From Tetrahymena thermophila SB210 (Eukaryota; Ciliophora; Oligohymenophorea; Hymenostomatida; Tetrahymenidae), in assembly GCF_000189635.1 (NCBI RefSeq), contig NW_002476559.1:1612001-1676000 (forward strand): a stretch of 64,000 nucleotides of DNA. Direction: 5' to 3'. Position 1 is the first letter of the stretch; every line of letters starts with the position of its first letter. Shown in pieces: positions 12,590 through 26,222 of the stretch. A program made the translations under genes and the position numbers. The notes under the pieces were generated by a model, which had not been told where the DNA came from, made no database searches, and saw only the letters and a program-made list of their open reading frames with translations.

Positions 12590-15500
12590 TCACTTATTTT
12601 TTTACAAAAATTTCTAATCTTCAAGCAGTATAATATTACTTTCATTTTAACTAACTGTAGGAAAATTTTAACTTTACTATCTTGTTTATGTAGTTTCTAA
12701 AATTTTTATAGAATTGCTTTTTTTGTTAGAAGAATTTGGATTCTGATATTAAATTTTTTTGAAGAAGCTTTTTGAACGCTATTTTTGTATTTTAGGAATT
12801 AAATTTTAACAAAAAGAAAAGATTTAATTATTTTAGTTTTATTTTTTTGCTTCAGGTTTCACAAATAGCTTGCTTTTAATTTAATATTTTAACTTTTATT
12901 TTTCTATCTAAGTTGTTAAGAACTAATCTAGTTATTTAGCTCTTTATTAAATTGCTATCTTCTCTAATATTTTATACTTTTAATTCCATGAATTTTTGAA
13001 GCCCATTAGCAAGAGTTTTTATCCTTGAAAAGCTGATCTAGCTTTTTTCCAACTATTTATTTATTTGTTTGTTTATTTAATTAATTAATTATTTATTTTT
13101 TTATTTATTTTTTAAATAAATTGATGTTTGTTTTTTTTAAATAACCTCATAAAAATTATTTTATTTATTAAATAATATAAGTAAATGAAAAATAAATAAT
13201 TGTACTTGTTAAAAACTCTGTAAGGTGTATAATTTTCTTTGTATATTAAATTATAAAAACCCCATGAGTTATTGTAGAAGTATTTCTTTATAGAAGACTA
13301 GCATCTATTTTCTCCTGATAAGTGCTTTCTTAAGAACCTTCTTAACCAACTTATACAATTAATTTTATCTATTGCAAAGAAATTGACTCTTGTATTATTT
13401 TCAACTAAATTTAAGACTAATCTTCCTATTTATTTATATAATTAATAACAATAAGAAAGTAATTTTAAAATGATTTATTTATTTATTTATTTTTAATTAC
13501 CAAACAAAATTATCATAAGATAAACGAAACCAATTTATGTTAAAACTGATAAGAAACCACTTGAATTGTAAAAGTAAGCAATGGATATCCAAAATATGAG
13601 TATAGTGTATATCACAGATTTAATTTCAAGCTAGTTAATTTTGTAATGCTAATAGGGCTAGTATTTTATTAATAAGTAGAGATATATTAATTAAATAAAT
13701 ATAATGCACAATATTTAAGGCAAAGGTTAAGAGCTGAAAAGTGTAGCCATTAAGGTTATTAAAAATTTATACTAAGTTTTTAATATTTCCCACCACCATG
13801 TATTTTTTTTATAACCTTTAAATAAGTATCCATACCTTCTAATTAAGTTAATAGATTTATACTTCTAATCAGTTAATTTAAATCTGTTTCTATAAAGAAT
13901 AAACAGCATACAAAAAGGATAGACTATTGATACTAGGAATAGAACAGGACCAATTAGAACCAACATATAGAAATAATGCTCATCTGTATAGCAAACTTAA
14001 TCCATTTAACTTTTCATGAAATATGTATTGCTGTAATAATTACAAAATATATTTTCTAAAGCAGCCTGGTAAATGTTCTGTGAAGCAATATAAGAAAATA
14101 CTACTAATGTGCTAATCAGTACATTTAATCTTAGATATTTTGTTTTATAAAAGAAGTATTGATCAGGTATACAACTTTTAACTGCTGATAGAATGAAATA
14201 TACTAAAGCTAAAAAGGAAACAAAAAATGCTAGTGGGATTACTATAGAGGCGTAGATAAATCTTTTATATTGTATCGGTATGTCTACATAAATGAGATTT
14301 AAAATGCAATCGAAGGAGTAAGTAAACACATTAATTGGTTATGATGCTGATTAAGGTATTGATAATATATTTGAGAATATCTAAGAAAAGCTAATCCTTA
14401 GACTGTATTACAAAGTTGATAGAATTTAGAACTAATTAATAAATATTTTAGATATAACCTCGTTATCAAAAAGAAAAGATGAAACACCAACGTACATTAA
14501 TTCTAAGGATTATAATATTCTCATTGAGCATAGATTACAGTTGCTATTTTAAGATTGAAAAACTAAAAAAACTAGGTATAATGTTATAGCCAAAAATGTA
14601 ATAATTTAGTTAAATATTATAGATTATTATTTTGAGCACTTGATACATTTAATACCATTTTTAAAAATTGTATTATCAAGTTAATAAGATTCTTTCCATA
14701 CCTTTCCTTTTATATCACAAGTTGAGCATAATGCACCTGTAAATCCTTCAGAGCAATATCCTCTTTACTAATTTCCATTACATGAATGATTAATTAAATC
14801 ACATTTATAAATTAAATCAGAACGATTATCTATTCTCCTATTTTTAAAATTATTCATTATTTATCATAAAGTTTAATTTTAATTAGGATAATTTCTCAAT
14901 AATTAATACAAATACAAACTAACTAATTTCTGAAAAATATTTTTTGGGATTTATTTGATTTTATGTTAAAATATTCATATTTTTCAAAAATACTATCTTG
15001 TGGGTTAATTCGAGTCAGTTTAATAATAAAGAAAATAAAAATGATGATAATGCCAAAAAAGAAATAAAATTTTGAAAAGAATAAAAATTTTTATTTTGAT
15101 TTAAAATTACTATTCAAATATATTAATTTTAAGAGTTTACTATCATTCATTTTTTTAAATAAAATCACAGGTTGATTGATTGATCTGATAATTTCTGACA
15201 AAAAGCAAGAAGGCTAACTAACTACTTATCATTCAATTTTTAAATAAAAACTTATTGAAATTAAGCTGAATTTCAATACCTGGATTAGCAATATTAATGT
15301 TTATTTTCAAATGGATTAATAAAAGTATTCACATATATAGTGAATAAATATTATTTATTTAGATAGCCATGAATACTAAATTTATTTTTTCAAATTAATC
15401 ACCTAAATGTTAAGTTAGTTGTTTTTAATTATTGAGAAATTATATGATATTATTAAAATTTTTTTTTGTATGAAATATATTTATTTTTAAAATAGAGAAT

Positions 15501-18500
15501 TAATTACCAATAATCTTCTCTCAAAAGTATTTAGTCTGAATAGCATGAATAGACTTAATTCATATCACAATTTTTGCACTCAATTTTTTTATCTTTGGTA
15601 GGATAAACTAATGAATAAGTACCGTTTTGACATTATACACATTCCTACAATAGACAATTTTAACAAATTTAATTATAAAATTCTCCTGTTTTACAACTTC
15701 TAAATTCGATTTTAACCTCTATGTTGTCGATATCATTATATTGATTAGTTTTATTGACAGCTTTCATACCGCTAAGTTATAATTACATCGTGGCTTGTGA
15801 AGAAGGGACTCCTGTTATTTTTAAGTTATTCATAAAGCAACCTATTTATTTATCACTTCTATATGAGTATCCAACTAATGTAGCTCCATCTAGCTTTATA
15901 TTCTGATACTACAGTTAGGAATTTATATTTTACAAATAAGCTTTGCAACTATATTAGCTTATTTCTTAAATTAGTTACTAACTTAATTAATCAGTAATAG
16001 CTTTTAATTTATAAAATAAATTTTAACCAATAGAAAACAATATATTCAAAATTAATTTATATATATATATATATATATATATAACCTTTATCCTAAAAAT
16101 CAACTTAATTGATAGGATCTGAAAATTCATCAAAAAAGTTAATGGTCAGATCGAAGTCAGTAAGTCCACTTTGAAAATCACTAAAAGTAAATTAAGGAAA
16201 TTCAGAAAGCACATTAAAGTTCTTGCTAGGTAATATAGTTGCACTTGTGGGATAGCTCGAAATAGTGTTTCCAAATATAATAGCACTATTATCTTAGCAT
16301 ATGTTGTTCTAGTATGTTTTACATGAGTCTTTAATTTTAGACTTTTAATTTTTCATAAATGAAGGTTTTAAGTTTAAATATCTTATTGCACCACCAATAC
16401 CAGCTTTGTTATTTATAAATTTGCAATCAACAATTTAAAAATCAGAGCTGTCTAAAAGTATAGCACCTCCGCTCCTTTTTTAAAATAAAATAACCATTCA
16501 ATCAAAAAAAATAGCAATTAATTGCAAAAATAAAAACAAACATACCCTTTTGCTAAGTTATTTTAAAAGCTGACATTCTTAAATAAAGATTTTTCTCCTA
16601 TAGATTATGAAATGTAAGCAGACCCTCCATCACCAGATGAGAAACTGCTAAAAATGGTGACATCCTCTAGATTAAATGAATCTACTTAGCTAATATACAC
16701 AAATCCTCCAAGTTAGCTTGCGGATGTATTTTGAGAAGATGATTAAATTATGTTCAAAAATCCCTCTTAAATGAATAGGCAACCTCCTAATGGAGAAAAA
16801 CATTTTTAGAATTAGCTTTAACTAATATTTAATTAGGACTCTTATGAAAAAATAGAACCTCCGCTTATAGTACTTTTATCCCCTTTAAAAGAACATTAAC
16901 TGATAAACAGTTAACTCTATAAAATAATTAGAGAACCTCCGTTATTTGACTAATTCGACTCAAAGATTACATTAATTATATTTACCTAAGACTTTTAAGC
17001 TACAGTAAAGACTGAGATTTGCTGTTTTGTAGGCTTTGAATTATTTTATTTTATTTAAGAACCTAATAAAGTTATATTCGACTAAGTTATAAGCAAAGCA
17101 GACACAATTATATTATCAGATATAGTAAAATTTTAAAGAGTTCCAAGTTGTGAATTTTATAAGACCATAAGATTCTAAAAGCCTTAATTCTATTACAAAC
17201 TGATGTTTTTCATGGATATATTTTATACCTGTAAACTAAATATTGAGTTTTAGTTAGTAAAATTTGCAATGTTTAACAAAGCTGAACCAGAATTAAAATA
17301 TAATTAGGAGCTTTTAATTGAAACTATAGAGAAGATAGAAGGTTAAATTTATTTACTACTTTAAATTTCAACTTTTTCCAAATAAATTGTATCATTTAGT
17401 ATTTATTAAGTGATAACTTACTATTGATGGTAATGATCTATGCTATTTGAGTATTAGAAGAGCATCATATCTTGATTATTTGAAAATAAAATATTCATAA
17501 ATTAATAATTTTATATGGTAAAGCTTTTCACAAAAGGAATAGAAGAACCTCTGCTACCACTCAAAGTAAATTTATTAAATGTTACTTAATTAGAGTTTTA
17601 AATAAAAATAGGAGCTAATTATTATTAGTCATTTTGTTTAAATGTTATATTTGAGTTTTCAAATAAGAAATTTGTAAATGAGATTTATGAAGTAGTGTTG
17701 CTATTAATATCTTCCTAAAAGTTAAAAAGTATAACCTAGCTAAATTATGATTTTTTAACATTTATTTAATCGAAACTCATATTATTAACTTAAGTAAAAT
17801 TAAAAAGATTCAAGATTTAATTACTTTCTAAGGTAATATTTTGTAAATACAGTTTATTAAATTAAACTGATTATACTTAAGATATTTAAAATGAATATAA
17901 GATTTACGATGCGAGTTTAACATTATTAAGCTGAAAAGACATAATATTTTTTACATTATATATTTAAATGTCATTTTTCGTTTCTAATGGTTGGAGTTAG
18001 AGGTTTTCCAATATTATTTAATAATATTAATTAAAAGATTAGAAAATATTTTCTGAAACATATACAACCTGAAATTATGTTTCTGCACTGCTAACTGTTT
18101 CATAATTTATTTATATTGAAGTTATTTATGAAAATGAGGCTTTTGGTAATGGTTATATAATTGTCTAGCTGCTAATTGCAAGCTTGAAAAGAAGCCTTTC
18201 AATTAAATAATAGCTTTTTAAATAATCGAAAAGTAATTATATTTAAAATAATGTTTAAGTAAATAGCTCTTATGGAATATTTTCTTAGCAAATTTTTTCT
18301 CCCTGAATTGGTAGTTAAATTCTTCCTAGCTGAGTAGCAGAGTAAAGTAAAAGTTGAATATAGGTATTTTGAGGTGTATCAATAACAAAATAATTAGAAA
18401 TTTTTCCTAAAATATACCCTAAATAAGAAAAGTTGCCTAGCATAATTACTTGAGCTTTAGCATAATCTATTTAGTAAATAAATATCTTGTAATCGTAAGC

Positions 18501-21500
18501 ATCAATAAAATAGTTTTTATTTATGAATACAATTTAGTTTTGATCTGGAGTATATAATTCAGGAAAATTTAAGCTATTAGTAAATCTTCCATATGCGAGT
18601 TATTTATAATTTTTAAAAGAGTTTACCTAATATACACCTACACAGTGTTATAAAATAATATCGAAATCTGATTGCACATCTAATTTAAATGTGTATCCTA
18701 TGCAAGGACTAGATATTTGACTAATCAAATTAAATTACCCTATACTATATATTCCTAAGTATAAATCATTTACTCTTTTAACAAAAATCTTATTAATTTA
18801 ATAAAAAATTAATATTAATTTTATTTAATTTAATTTTACTAAAAAACTAAAAAAAAATAAATTACAGATTTTTTAAAAAATTTTTAATTAACCTATTTGG
18901 GAGGTGTAAACAATTTTTTTATAATTAATTTATTTTTGAATGAATAATAATTATAGAAAGTTGAAAGAAGTAAAAAAAGAAATTTATTTTTCAGTATAAC
19001 CTCCTATTTATTTTATACTTAAATAAATTAATTACCTTGTCTGTGAACTGACTAATTATATGAACTTAAGAATTAATACCTTAAAATTGTATAAACTTTT
19101 ATTCCGTAATGATGAGCTACTTAGAAATTTAAATTATGGCAAATTATCCATCAAAAAAAGATACATAAATTAAGAACTGATCACTTTATGCTACAAAAAG
19201 GAAATTAGAAATAGCTTAGCCATTGAGTTTAGTATATATTTATTACTAAAATTGATTTACTATTTAATTAAGTGAGTATAAAATAACTTCTCCTTGAGTG
19301 GTTGTAACAATAAAAGATCTTATTTCATCTATACTTTATAGCTTAATAATAGATTGATTTTCATTTAAAATAAATTGCTGGAACGTGGAGTAGTCATCAG
19401 TATTAAAAATTGTTAACTCATTTTAGAAGGAACATATAAGATATGAAAAAAGTAAAGTGTTTCTCAAGCAATAATACCTTTTATTACTTAAGATGCTAAA
19501 ACTTTTAGTGTCGAAAAAAATTAGCTATTACTCGACAATCAAACATGCTCTCTAATTCTGTCCTTTTAAAAGTAAAAATTTGCTCTATGGCTCAACAATG
19601 TTACCTTAACTATTATAAAAATCAGTATTTGTGTTATAGATAAAAAAGCCATATTCTAATTTCTGAGTATTAAAATTCCATTTCTAAACAAAATTTTAAT
19701 TTTAATGAAAAATAACAGTTTCATTGTCAATTTTCAAAACTGATTAAACGCCTAATAAATTAAAATGATTATTAATTAATTAATTAATATTACTTGAATA
19801 AAATATTTTTAATTCATATTTACCTGATTTTTTATAAGATTATGAATTTCCATATGGCACAATAAAGTCTAATAAGTTATAGAAACCAAATAAACCAGCC
19901 TATTAAGAGCCATAAATAAGAATATTGTGATTTAAATCTAAATATAAAGTGTCAATCTGTTATTTGCAAACCTAAAGAGTATTTTTTAAAATCAAATTTG
20001 GATAAGTTAATTGATAGATATTTCCATTATTATCTCCAATGAATAAATAGTTGTTGTTGAAATCTAGACATTCTACATTAAGTTTCGCCTAAAGTGTATT
20101 TTGATAGCTTTAAAAATTAATTATAAAATTAGGAGAAATTTCAAATCAACTTATTAAATTTTTATAAAAATATACAGTAGATTTAAAAAATTAAAAGAAG
20201 AGTAGTCCCATGTTATGACTTTGAGGTCGTCTCTGTTTTAATAAAATTTTTAATATACTTTTAGTGAGTAAAGAGTGTAAATGATTTTTGGAATAGAAAT
20301 AAATTTATTTATAGCAAATAATATATATTTTTTATTTTAAAAGATCTTCTTTCACTTTGATTTAAGAATCAATTCATAAAATAAAATATAATTTAAGAAA
20401 GTGATGGCGGCATAAAAGGTGTTAATAAATATGCCCATAAATAAAATGATAATAACCCAATATTTTGATAATAAGTATTTAATTAAACATTTGTTACCCG
20501 ATAGAAGTAATAATCATCCTTGTACTATCTATGATCACTTGATTAACCCAACCACTATGTGCATGCTAAAAGATGAGTGGGCTAGATTAGGAGTCATATA
20601 CTCTAATATCTCCATTTTACTAAATTTAAAAAAAAAAAACTATTAGCAGATGCTGGTTTTATTTATATAGATTAATTAATTACGTCCCATGTAAATTGAA
20701 AACCTCTAAAATGATCAAAGTCCCCATATATACCAGTTACAACCAGTCCTATGCTCAAACTTTGGTAGTCTATTTGATATGAGAACCATGTATACTAGAA
20801 TAAAATATAATTAAATCATTCAATATTTTAAAAAAGAAAGTAAGTTATTTTTTTAGTTAGTTAATTAAATACCAGCATTAGAAGAGCTTTGTTAGTTTTA
20901 ATATCAAAGCTTATTTAAACAGGTAAACCGCATTTAATGAGTTTTATAAATTTGAAATTGTTATTTAAGTCCCATACTAAAGAATTTTGTGGAGAGCAGC
21001 TAGCAAATAATCTATTTAAATATTAGTCATAAACCAAAAAGTTTAATTATTAGCAGTCTTGGAATTATAAACTAAGATCGCCTATATATTGGTAAGTATT
21101 TAGCTAATAAACAGATATTTTATTTGATGTCAGAGTCCCAAATTGTATAAAAAGCAAATTTTATGATGGAATTCCAAAGATATAATTTGCATCAGATATG
21201 TCAATACTTGGGAAAGGAGAGAGATACAATTACGTTAACGAATTATATATATATACTTTGTCAGCTAATATAAATATAAGGCCACTCTACATCTCAAAGT
21301 AGTAATTGATGATATGATTGATTTATATCTGTTGGATGATACCTAAACTTTACAATGGCTTTTAAAAAATCTATTTATTGAAGAAAAAAAAATTATTATA
21401 TTAAAATAATTTTATATTTCTAAATAATAAATAGCTCTACTTTTTCATTAGACATAATAAAAAGATTATTATATTAGGAGTCTATAATCTGCACTAATGA

Positions 21501-24321
21501 TATCAGGTAATTTAAAATACCTTTAACTATGTAATTAATATAGTTAAATATAAATGAATTCCCATTTTTATAGGTTACTATAACAATATTTAAATCAGTA
21601 TAAATATATAGCTTGTAAATTAAATTAGAGTCAATCTTCAGATAATAAAGTAACCCTGCATTAGAAATATTTATCACATATAAAGTGTATTAGTTGTTTA
21701 TTGCTATCAAAATGGATTTAGAATTATCACATATATAATTCAGAATTGGTTAATTTTATAAATTAAATATCATTGTTTTATCCAACAAGTAATTATAGAA
21801 GTTTATTTGATCATTTATAAATTAAATTAGAACTTACTGCTCCTCAACTAACTAAATCATTAAGGCATTCTAGATAGCTTAAAAATTAATCTATTTAGCT
21901 AGCTAGAATTGATTGGTTGTATAAGAGAAAATCTTTTTAAAATTTTATAATTAAAAGAATATTTAAAATAAATTGATAATTACTGATATAAAATTTGTTA
22001 GGAAGCAAATAAATCCTCGAATAAATTGAAATTACCTAGATGTATTATTAATGTAAAACAAATAAGCTGAGAGTTACATTATTAAAGTGTAAATACAAAA
22101 AGGGATTTTGTAAGCTTTAAATAGGAATAGGGTTATTTAACTATGCGTTTTGATAGAAGTAGCTAAAGAGAAAAACTTAATTTTAAATTTAAATCAGTAT
22201 TTGCTAACTTTACTCTATTAAATATACTGTTTGAATTGATAGATTTGGTTGAGTTTAAACAAAAGTTCCATTAAATATCAAAGTATGGTTACTGTCATTT
22301 TAAAATCTAAATATCATATATTAAGTAGTAACCAACCCAATACCTAATAAAAATCCATTTGTTTTATCTTAAACAAATTAAAAATCTTAATGCATAGTAT
22401 TATTAAAGGGGATTTTAAGAAACTCTATAAGATGACCAGTTCTATAATTAATAATTGCTACTGCATTTTCCTATTCTAATGAGGCACTTGTAACATACTG
22501 AGCTATCTAAAAAAATAAAATTAATCTTATTTTTAACAAAGCTTAAAAGTTTAAGCAACCTATGAAAAGTAAATTGAGAGAATAGTAAGTAGAGTAGAAA
22601 AATTATAAATAACTTAATTAAATTCATATACTTGAATTCCATATTTTTTTAGCAACTTAGGTTGTTAAGATAAACAGGAGGATTCAAGTATTTAATTGTA
22701 AATTGAGCCTTAATTAATTTTTTTGATTGTGGAGTTTAAAAAGGAGAAATTATAATATAAAAATAAAAATTTATTTATTTATTTATTTACCTTGTTAAGT
22801 TTTTTATCTAGAATAAAAAAAGATGGTTATGTAATAAAAATTATATTACTCTCTAAGATATTATCAAAATAAGACCAGTATTAAATCTAACCACTATGGT
22901 TGAGCAAGATAATTCTACATAATTTTATTATATTTATTTATTTATATTCAGAATATTAAGAATCTAAAATAAATAAATGTTTACCTATTTAATTCTGGAT
23001 CGACTTAGATTTGCTAGTAATAATCGTAATTCGTTGCTCCATATTATAAATAATTTGTAATATAAGTAATTTTCATTTTTATTTAATCGAATACAGAAAT
23101 TGTTTATTAAGAAGCTAGAATTATTTAATTTTCTATTATGTAAGCCTAAATAAAGATATTTTTGATTAATGATATTGTCTTAAAAACTATTGGCTTTTAG
23201 GTTTCAAGCGAATAAGCAAAAAAATACTAATTCGAAACTATGACCACTTCATTAAGTTAACTTATATATCCAAATTTAAAATCTATCACTTTATCTACAA
23301 TATTATATTAAGAATCTTAGAAATCACAGCTTAATGACTAAAAATTTGGCTCATAAATAATCTTATTTTACTTAATTTACCATACCTAGAATAGATTTGA
23401 ATCTCCTATAACAATTAATTAGTCTTCTTGCTAATTAACTAAGACAGATCTAGGTACTTAATTTATTTGTTATTAAAATTATATTTATTAACTCTAATAT
23501 GAAATAACAAAGTTTAAATTATTTTAAGTTTGGTACAACACAGCTATTTGATTTTGAGTCAGATATATTGATAATAGAGAAGCAAATTAATTGATCTGGA
23601 ATAGTGATTAAAAATTATTTGACAGTATATCATAAGAGTTGATTCCTCCTTGAGAATCAACCACTAAAAATCTTCTATTTTACTTATCATTGATGCATTT
23701 AATCAAATTCCTTTATATGTTTAATTTTTATATTAAAATACTTCCATTTTAATCTAGCTATTTCGAAAAATCTATTACAAATATCTTTTTTTAATTAAAT
23801 AAATGAATATATATATTAATATTAAGTATATCTAAATAAGTAATTACATGTGTAGAATTCCATGTAAAAACAAGAGATTCTTGTGAGTTTAAGCAAGATT
23901 CTTTATTTATGCTTATATCCATAGGTATTTGCATTATTTTTTACTTTAAACCATTCATAGGATTCCAATCAATAATTCTACCCTTACCATCAAGAGTATG
24001 TAATAGAGATATTTTTAAAGTGATTCTATCGTCTTTATCCACTTGATAAAAGATAGTATCTTCTTTAATCTGTTCTTGCTAGTACTACTAATTAGTTTGT
24101 ATATTGAAGATTCTTAATTAAAATGGTGTATAAATTATCACAGCAATATCCTCTTACTAGTTCATAGGATTTGACTTCAGTAAAGCCATTTGCTGAATTT
24201 AAAGATCTGTACCAGACACCGCATTTTACCAAAACGGACAACCTACGCTAATTACTCTTACGTTAAAGATTGCAAATAAAATTATCTAAAAATTAATTCG
24301 AAGTTATTTTCTATTACTCAT
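12590..24321 (-). CDS. giant multi-domain transmembrane protein (paralogue 2)
   Basis: The start ATG (CAT at 24319-24321) opens a signal peptide (MSNRKQLRINFQIILFAIFN), then a propeller-like N-terminal half. A WD40-like unit reads HSGWVNQVIIDSTRMIITSI; after an intron at 20233-20497 the frame resumes GDDLKVITWDYSSF. Beta-helix-like repeats (SGGAILLD, GIGGAIRYLN) lie near 16380-16490. A Cys-rich block (ECVQCQNGTYSLVYPT, then RGYCSEGFTGALCSTCD) spans about 15650-14700. Multiple membrane helices (about 14640-13500), including an NTWWWE motif, and a polar tail end at TGA 12590-12592. The Cys block, the post-Cys helices and the motif order match the gene at 561-12281, so these are paralogues. Another intron is clear near 22916-22983, and one holds an (AT)n run at about 16059-16083. 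I did not resolve every intron. A surface role is inferred from topology only. Confidence 0.8.
16058..16083. repeat. (AT)n microsatellite
   Basis: A pure AT dinucleotide run of about 25 bp lies in an AT-rich non-coding stretch, most likely an intron, of the minus-strand giant gene. It is likely to be length-polymorphic. Confidence 0.8.
20233..20497 (-). other. intron splitting a WD40-like unit
   Basis: On the minus strand the donor GTAACA follows TCT ATC GG, and the acceptor AACAG precedes A GAC GAC CTC. Joining gives TSIGDDLKVITWD, a typical WD-repeat ending. The intron is 265 bp. All three minus-strand frames meet TGA if it is left in. Confidence 0.75.
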
Positions 24322-26222
24322 TATCGTAAACTTTGTTTATTTTTAAGTCAATATATAAATTAATTCAATAATATAAAACAAGCAAAAATATTTTGAAGCA
24401 TTTAGAAAAATAAACAATTATTTAATAATTTGAATATTTTGTTAAATATTTAATGAAATCGGCAATACTCTTTAATTTACACTTTATTTTCTAAAGGAAA
24501 CAGCTTGATTTCGTTCATAGTAAGGTAAATTATATTTAAAATAAACAATATTTATTATTAGGTGCAATCTTCATAATAATGAAATTATATTTTTGTTTTT
24601 CTGTTGATAAGTTTGTGTATATAAAAAATTTTAGTCCTCATTTGTACAATTAAATTTTTCAAAAAACTAATTCCAATATATTGTTTGTTTAATTATTTAT
24701 TTTCTTAAATAAGTATACTTGTGGCATTGATAAAATCTTAAATAAGATTGATTATTTATTTGTGTAAAAATAAGTGTATCTTTTTTGTTTTTAATCACAT
24801 AATTCAGTAATAATTATGGATATTGCTCTAATTAAATTTGTAAGCCCAAAATTTTAGATATTATTAATGAATTTTTAATTGTCTGTAAATCTTATTTAAT
24901 TAATTCTTATTGACAAAATAAAGGAGTAAGTAACATCTTTATTAAACATTTGACTTATTTTAAAGATAAATTATGCTTTGGTTATTATTTAAAAGTGAAT
25001 ATTACCTTTTATAAATAAAATATAAATATAATTATTCTATTTTTATTTTTTTAAAATATAAATGACACATGAATAAATAAAAAACTTTTATAATTTATTT
25101 AGTTACTTTAGAATATTTTTCATTTGATATAATTTTATTTTTTAATTTAAAGATTTCTTTTTAAAAGTAACAAGTTAAGTTTATATTATTTAGTTCTAAT
25201 TTAGCATAATAACCCAATTATTTTAGTATTATTTTTGAAGCTTTATACTAATATTTTTACAATAACTTTAAAATATAAAATTAAATAATTATTTTTTGAT
25301 ATACATTAAAATCTGCTTGCTATATTCTTGATAAATAGAGTGTGTGTTGTGTTGTGTTGTGTTATCCTTTCAAAAATGAATGAAATATTTTTTGAATAAC
25401 CTTTCATTCCAAAATGAATTAAATTTTTTTATAAATTTGAACTCAAAAGTGAATGAATTTTAATTAAAAAGTTTTGAATTAAAATGAATGAATATATTGA
25501 TTTATCAAATTAATTTTTTGAAGATTAAATTATTATTCTAATATTCTGTAATTATTCTGATTCTATCCTTCCCATTTCCTAAAAAATTTCAAAATTTAAA
25601 AGGATCACTCCTGAAAGATTAATTTCTTTAGAAAGCATCATTAAACCATAAAATATAAATAAATACAGTAAATAATATTGTTTGATTTTGATTAGCCTAT
25701 TTCTAAATTTAAAACTATTAAAATTATAAAAATATATTTATTTTTTTACAAAATATATTCAAAAACATTTTTATTAATATATTATTTTGTCAAATATTTT
25801 AAAAACCACTCTACACACGCTCTACAATTTTTCAGAACTACCAAAAATGTGAAAAATAATAAATGGGGTTTTGTATCTGATTGTAAATATAAATTTCACT
25901 ATTTCTTACTGCTATGTATCTGGACATTTTCAGCAAGACTATTATGTAGTTTGGTTTTTGAAATTTATAAATAATTATTTAAGTTATTAAAATAAATATG
26001 TTATTAAAAATCTATTGGAGTCATAAATAAATATCTTTTGATTTTTAATTTTTTTATAATTTTAATTTTAATTAATTATTTTATGACGTAATAAAAACTT
26101 GTTCTTTTTGTTACTTTTTTAATAAAATTTACTTTATTTGTTATTAATAATTTATTTATTTACTTATTTTCCATAATTAATTTTATACAAAAAATAAATT
26201 TGTTTTTGCTTAATTTAAAAGT
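24322..26222. other. divergent intergenic region
   Basis: These 1.9 kb lie between the divergent starts of the minus-strand giant gene and the first alpha-glucosidase gene. They are AT-rich, with many TTATT/AATAA runs and no coding or RNA gene recognised. The only structured element is the pentanucleotide repeat at 25341-25364. The region presumably holds both promoters. Confidence 0.65.
25341..25364. repeat. TGTGT/TTGTG pentanucleotide repeat
   Basis: A TGTGTG start is followed by about four TTGTG units, GC-richer than its surroundings. Just downstream (about 25375-25490) are several AATGAATGA-like motifs in both orientations. The repeat lies about 860 bp upstream of the glucosidase start. 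Confidence 0.8.

Noticed and set aside
20419..20646. Open + strand stretch with relatively high GC that looks like a small gene
   Set aside because: The minus strand here encodes a WD40-like unit plus an intron of the giant minus-strand gene. The + strand frame is a shadow.
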